In this document: in pieces, positions 23,176-25,250 of the stretch | Layout: every line of letters begins with the position of its first letter | Position numbering within the stretch: the first letter of the stretch is position 1 | From: Kiloniellales bacterium | Lineage (GTDB): Bacteria; Pseudomonadota; Alphaproteobacteria; Kiloniellales; JAKSBE01 | Direction: 5' to 3' | NCBI GenBank assembly: GCA_030067055.1 | Contig: JASJAL010000073.1 | Location: 1-25,250, forward strand | Length of the DNA: 25,250 bases | Program-made: the position numbers and the translations under genes | Notes under the pieces: generated by a model | The model's database searches: none | Told to the model about the DNA's origin: nothing | What the model saw: only the letters and a program-made list of their open reading frames with translations

Positions 23176-25250
23176 AGAACCCCCTTTCCAAGCCCGAGCT
23201 GTCGGACGACGATCTCGCGGCGGTCGAGCTGGCGCACAGGGCGGAGCGGCTCCACCAGATGCTGGACAGAGCCGCCGGCAAGCCCTCCGCGGCGGAGGCG
23301 CCCGCAGCGCAGGTGACTCCCGCTGCGCCCGAGGCGCCCAAGGCACCGCCGGCTGCAGCGGCCACTGCGGCTTCGACTGCGCCGGCCGCCGGGGCTTCGA
23401 CTGCGCCGCCGACAGCGGCGCCGCGGCCGGCCGCGCCCAACGGCGCGACCCAGCCGACGCCAGCGGCGCGCGGAACCGCAGCCGCTGTGCCTGCTGCCGC
23501 TCCGGCGGCCGCCGCTGCGCCCAGGGTGGCCGCGCCGACGGCGCCGGCGCCCAGCGCGGCCGTTCCGAAGGCTCCGGCCCCCAGCACGGCTGTCCCCAAG
23601 GCCCCGGCGCCCAGCGCCCCGCCGCCGGCCGCGTCGCAGCCCGCAGCGATGGGCAAGGTACCGGCCGGAAAAGAGGGCGGCGTAATGCAAGCGAAGCCCC
23701 ACACCGATTCGCGGGCGACGCCGAACATGGCGCCCTCGATGCCGGTTGCCCGGGTCGCCTTCGTCACCGGCTCCCAGATCGTGGCCATCATCGACGACCC
23801 TCAGTCGCCGGCCGCCTCGCAGCTTCAGATGGGCGCCCTGGTGAAGATGCAGTCCACCACCGCGATCGTCTTTGGCGTGGTCAGCGGCCTGTCCATGCCG
23901 CTGCCGGCCGAAGAGTCCGGCCAGAAGGACATGATGACCCTCGAGGTCGAGCTCCTGGGCGAGGTGCTCAAGGCCGGCGACGGCTGGACCGCCTTCCGGC
24001 GCGGCGTCTCTTCGCCGCCGCAGCTGAACGCCCCGGTCCTGACCACCGTCAAGGCCGACCTGATGCGGGTCTACGCCACCCCGAACAAGCAGACCGCCCG
24101 GGTCGGGACCCTGCACCAGGACCGTCAGGTCCCGGTCCACGTCATGAACAACGAGCTCCTGGGCAAGCACTTCGCGATCCTGGGGACGACGGGCTGCGGC
24201 AAGTCCTGCGCCACCACCTTGATGCTGCAGGCGATCATCGAGAAGAACCCGCAAAGCCATATCGTCCTGCTCGACCCACACAACGAATACGCCAGCGCCT
24301 TCCCGGGCAGTGCCGAGATCATCGACACCAGCAACCTGGAGCTGCCCTACTGGATGCTGGAGTTCAACGAGTTCCTCGGCGTGGTCCTGGGCGGCCCGGA
24401 GAAGGCTGAGAAGGCCGAGATCGCCATCCTGACCGAGGCCCTGCCGGCCGTGAAGGCGCAGTTCCAGAAGGAAGGCGCGCAGAACAGCCGCATCACCGTC
24501 GATACGCCGGTCCCCTATCGCCTGACCGACCTGATGCAGTACATCGACACAGCGATGGGCAAGCTCGAAAAGGCCGACAGCACCGCCCCCTACCAGCGCC
24601 TGAAGTCCCGGCTCGCGGCGCTGCAGGGCGACCCGCGCTACCGCTTCATGTTCGGCGGGGTCAGCGTCCGCGACAACATGGAGAAGATCCTCTGCCGGCT
24701 GTTCCGGATCCCGGTCGACGGCAAGCCGATCTCGATCCTCGATCTCTCCGGCGTGCCGTCCGAGATCGTCAATGTCGTGGTCTCGGTGCTCTGCCGGATC
24801 ACCTTCGACTTCGCGATCTGGGCCGATCGCCGGGTCCCGGTCCTGCTGGTCTGCGAAGAGGCGCACCGCTATGCGGCGCAGAACGGCCTGGGCTTCGAGC
24901 CGACCAAGATCGCGCTGGCGCGGATCGCCAAGGAGGGCCGCAAGTACGGCGTCTCGCTTTGCCTGGTCAGCCAGCGCCCCTCTGAGATCGCGACCGAGAT
25001 TCTGTCCCAGTGCAACACCGTCTTCGCCATGCGGATGACCAACCAGTTCGACCAGGAGATCCTGCGCGCGATCATTTCGGACTCCTCTCAGGGCTTCGAG
25101 CAGTCGCTGCCGTCGCTCGGCAACGGCGAGGCCATCGCCGTGGGCGAGGGCGTCTCGGTGCCGATGCGCCTCTGCTTCGACCCCTTGCCGGAGGACCGCC
25201 GTCCGCGCAGCGAGACGGCCGATTTCACGACCTCCTGGCAGAGCCCGAAC
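23172..25250 (+). CDS. HerA/DUF87-type ATP-binding protein with Ala/Pro-rich N-terminal region, 3' end missing
   Basis: The frame is open from ATG 23172 (AGGAGGAAG upstream, ATGA overlap with the kinase) to the window edge, 693 codons without a stop. Residues 1-35 are a charged helix; about 38-160 are low-complexity Ala/Pro/Thr with a 10-residue repeat; about 190-300 look like the HAS-barrel of HerA-like ATPases (MPVARVAFVTGSQIVAIIDD). The ATPase core begins near 330: Walker A GTTGCGKS (338-345), LLDPHNEYA, and Walker B VPVLLVCEEAHRY (E562, E563). EGRKYGVSLCLVSQRPSEI and LSQCNTVFAMRM follow, the family's C-terminal core. HerA proteins are hexameric DNA translocases that pair with nucleases such as NurA or with SIR2-like partners in defence systems. 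No such partner is visible before the edge. The N-terminal region is unusual for HerA. Confidence 0.87.
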   Translation, partial: MKNPLSKPELSDDDLAAVELAHRAERLHQMLDRAAGKPSAAEAPAAQVTPAAPEAPKAPPAAAATAASTAPAAGASTAPPTAAPRPAAPNGATQPTPAARGTAAAVPAAAPAAAAAPRVAAPTAPAPSAAVPKAPAPSTAVPKAPAPSAPPPAASQPAAMGKVPAGKEGGVMQAKPHTDSRATPNMAPSMPVARVAFVTGSQIVAIIDDPQSPAASQLQMGALVKMQSTTAIVFGVVSGLSMPLPAEESGQKDMMTLEVELLGEVLKAGDGWTAFRRGVSSPPQLNAPVLTTVKADLMRVYATPNKQTARVGTLHQDRQVPVHVMNNELLGKHFAILGTTGCGKSCATTLMLQAIIEKNPQSHIVLLDPHNEYASAFPGSAEIIDTSNLELPYWMLEFNEFLGVVLGGPEKAEKAEIAILTEALPAVKAQFQKEGAQNSRITVDTPVPYRLTDLMQYIDTAMGKLEKADSTAPYQRLKSRLAALQGDPRYRFMFGGVSVRDNMEKILCRLFRIPVDGKPISILDLSGVPSEIVNVVVSVLCRITFDFAIWADRRVPVLLVCEEAHRYAAQNGLGFEPTKIALARIAKEGRKYGVSLCLVSQRPSEIATEILSQCNTVFAMRMTNQFDQEILRAIISDSSQGFEQSLPSLGNGEAIAVGEGVSVPMRLCFDPLPEDRRPRSETADFTTSWQSPN
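23544..23618 (+). repeat. In-frame 30-bp tandem repeat, 2.5 copies
   Basis: The unit encodes PAPSAAVPKA (23544-23573), then PAPSTAVPKA (23574-23603), then a half unit PAPSA. It sits in the disordered N-terminal region of the HerA-like ATPase. Synonymous differences between copies show it is not very recent. Confidence 0.8.

Noticed and set aside
23300..23640. Could the GC-rich repeated region be a CRISPR or other non-coding array?
   Set aside because: The repeats are in frame, of 30 bp without spacers, and encode a regular Ala/Pro peptide inside a long open frame.
22905..24866. 653-codon minus-strand frame opposite the kinase and ATPase
   Set aside because: It is composed of Arg/Gly/Asp-rich shadow sequence, including the mirror of the Ala/Pro repeat region; the plus-strand frames hold kinase boxes and Walker motifs.

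Overview
The window is GC-rich throughout and its genes are tightly packed. The gene set (TRAP carboxylate/sulfonate-type uptake, a glycine-betaine ABC system, an MttB-family methyltransferase, a LuxR-type regulator with two membrane helices and a REP-like GC palindrome) suggests an alphaproteobacterium, probably a marine or halotolerant member of the Rhodospirillales/Kiloniellales area. The placement is inferred from gene content and sequence style; no rRNA or tRNA gene is present to anchor it.

Region A (1-7755), probable organic-solute catabolism and uptake. The end of a histidinol-dehydrogenase-superfamily gene that looks like the sulfopropanediol dehydrogenase (HpsN) branch overlaps a DegT-type PLP aminotransferase gene by one base. 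Facing it is a minus-strand operon with gene order dctP-dctQ-dctM-usp-tauA-like: a complete tripartite TRAP transporter, a universal stress protein and an orphan taurine-type ABC binding protein. A divergent LysR-type regulator (6820-7755) shares a control region with dctP that contains two clean palindromes.

Region B (7756-17800), osmolyte and C1/N-methyl metabolism. A proV-proW-proX betaine transporter (ProW has an unusual N-terminal extension of about 200 residues) ends in a strong terminator. A second plus-strand unit follows: a Usp, a pentein (guanidine-modifying) hydrolase, an SDR oxidoreductase and a non-pyrrolysine MttB-family methyltransferase. A convergent phosphate acetyltransferase and a short citrate synthase follow; the two are divergent from each other. 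They could carry two-carbon units from such catabolism into central metabolism, but no gene in the window supplies the acetyl phosphate. A REP-like palindrome closes the region.

Region C (17800-21993), cell surface and regulation. It holds a large GT-B glycosyltransferase, a secreted acidic FN3-like protein, a membrane-anchored LuxR/GerE regulator and a VOC-fold protein. A 16-bp palindrome of the form TCCKACR-NN-YGTMGGA (K = G/T, M = A/C) occurs three times: twice upstream of the secreted-protein gene and once in the divergent regulator/VOC intergenic region. It is a good candidate for the regulator's operator.

Region D (21994-25250). An AT-rich intergenic region, with possible tiny minus-strand ORFs, precedes a soluble sensorless histidine kinase. 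The kinase overlaps by ATGA a HerA/DUF87-type ATPase with a long Ala/Pro-rich N-terminus, which runs off the window. This kinase-HerA-like pair is the least explained gene pair here.

No CRISPR array, insertion sequence, integrase, rRNA or tRNA gene was seen.
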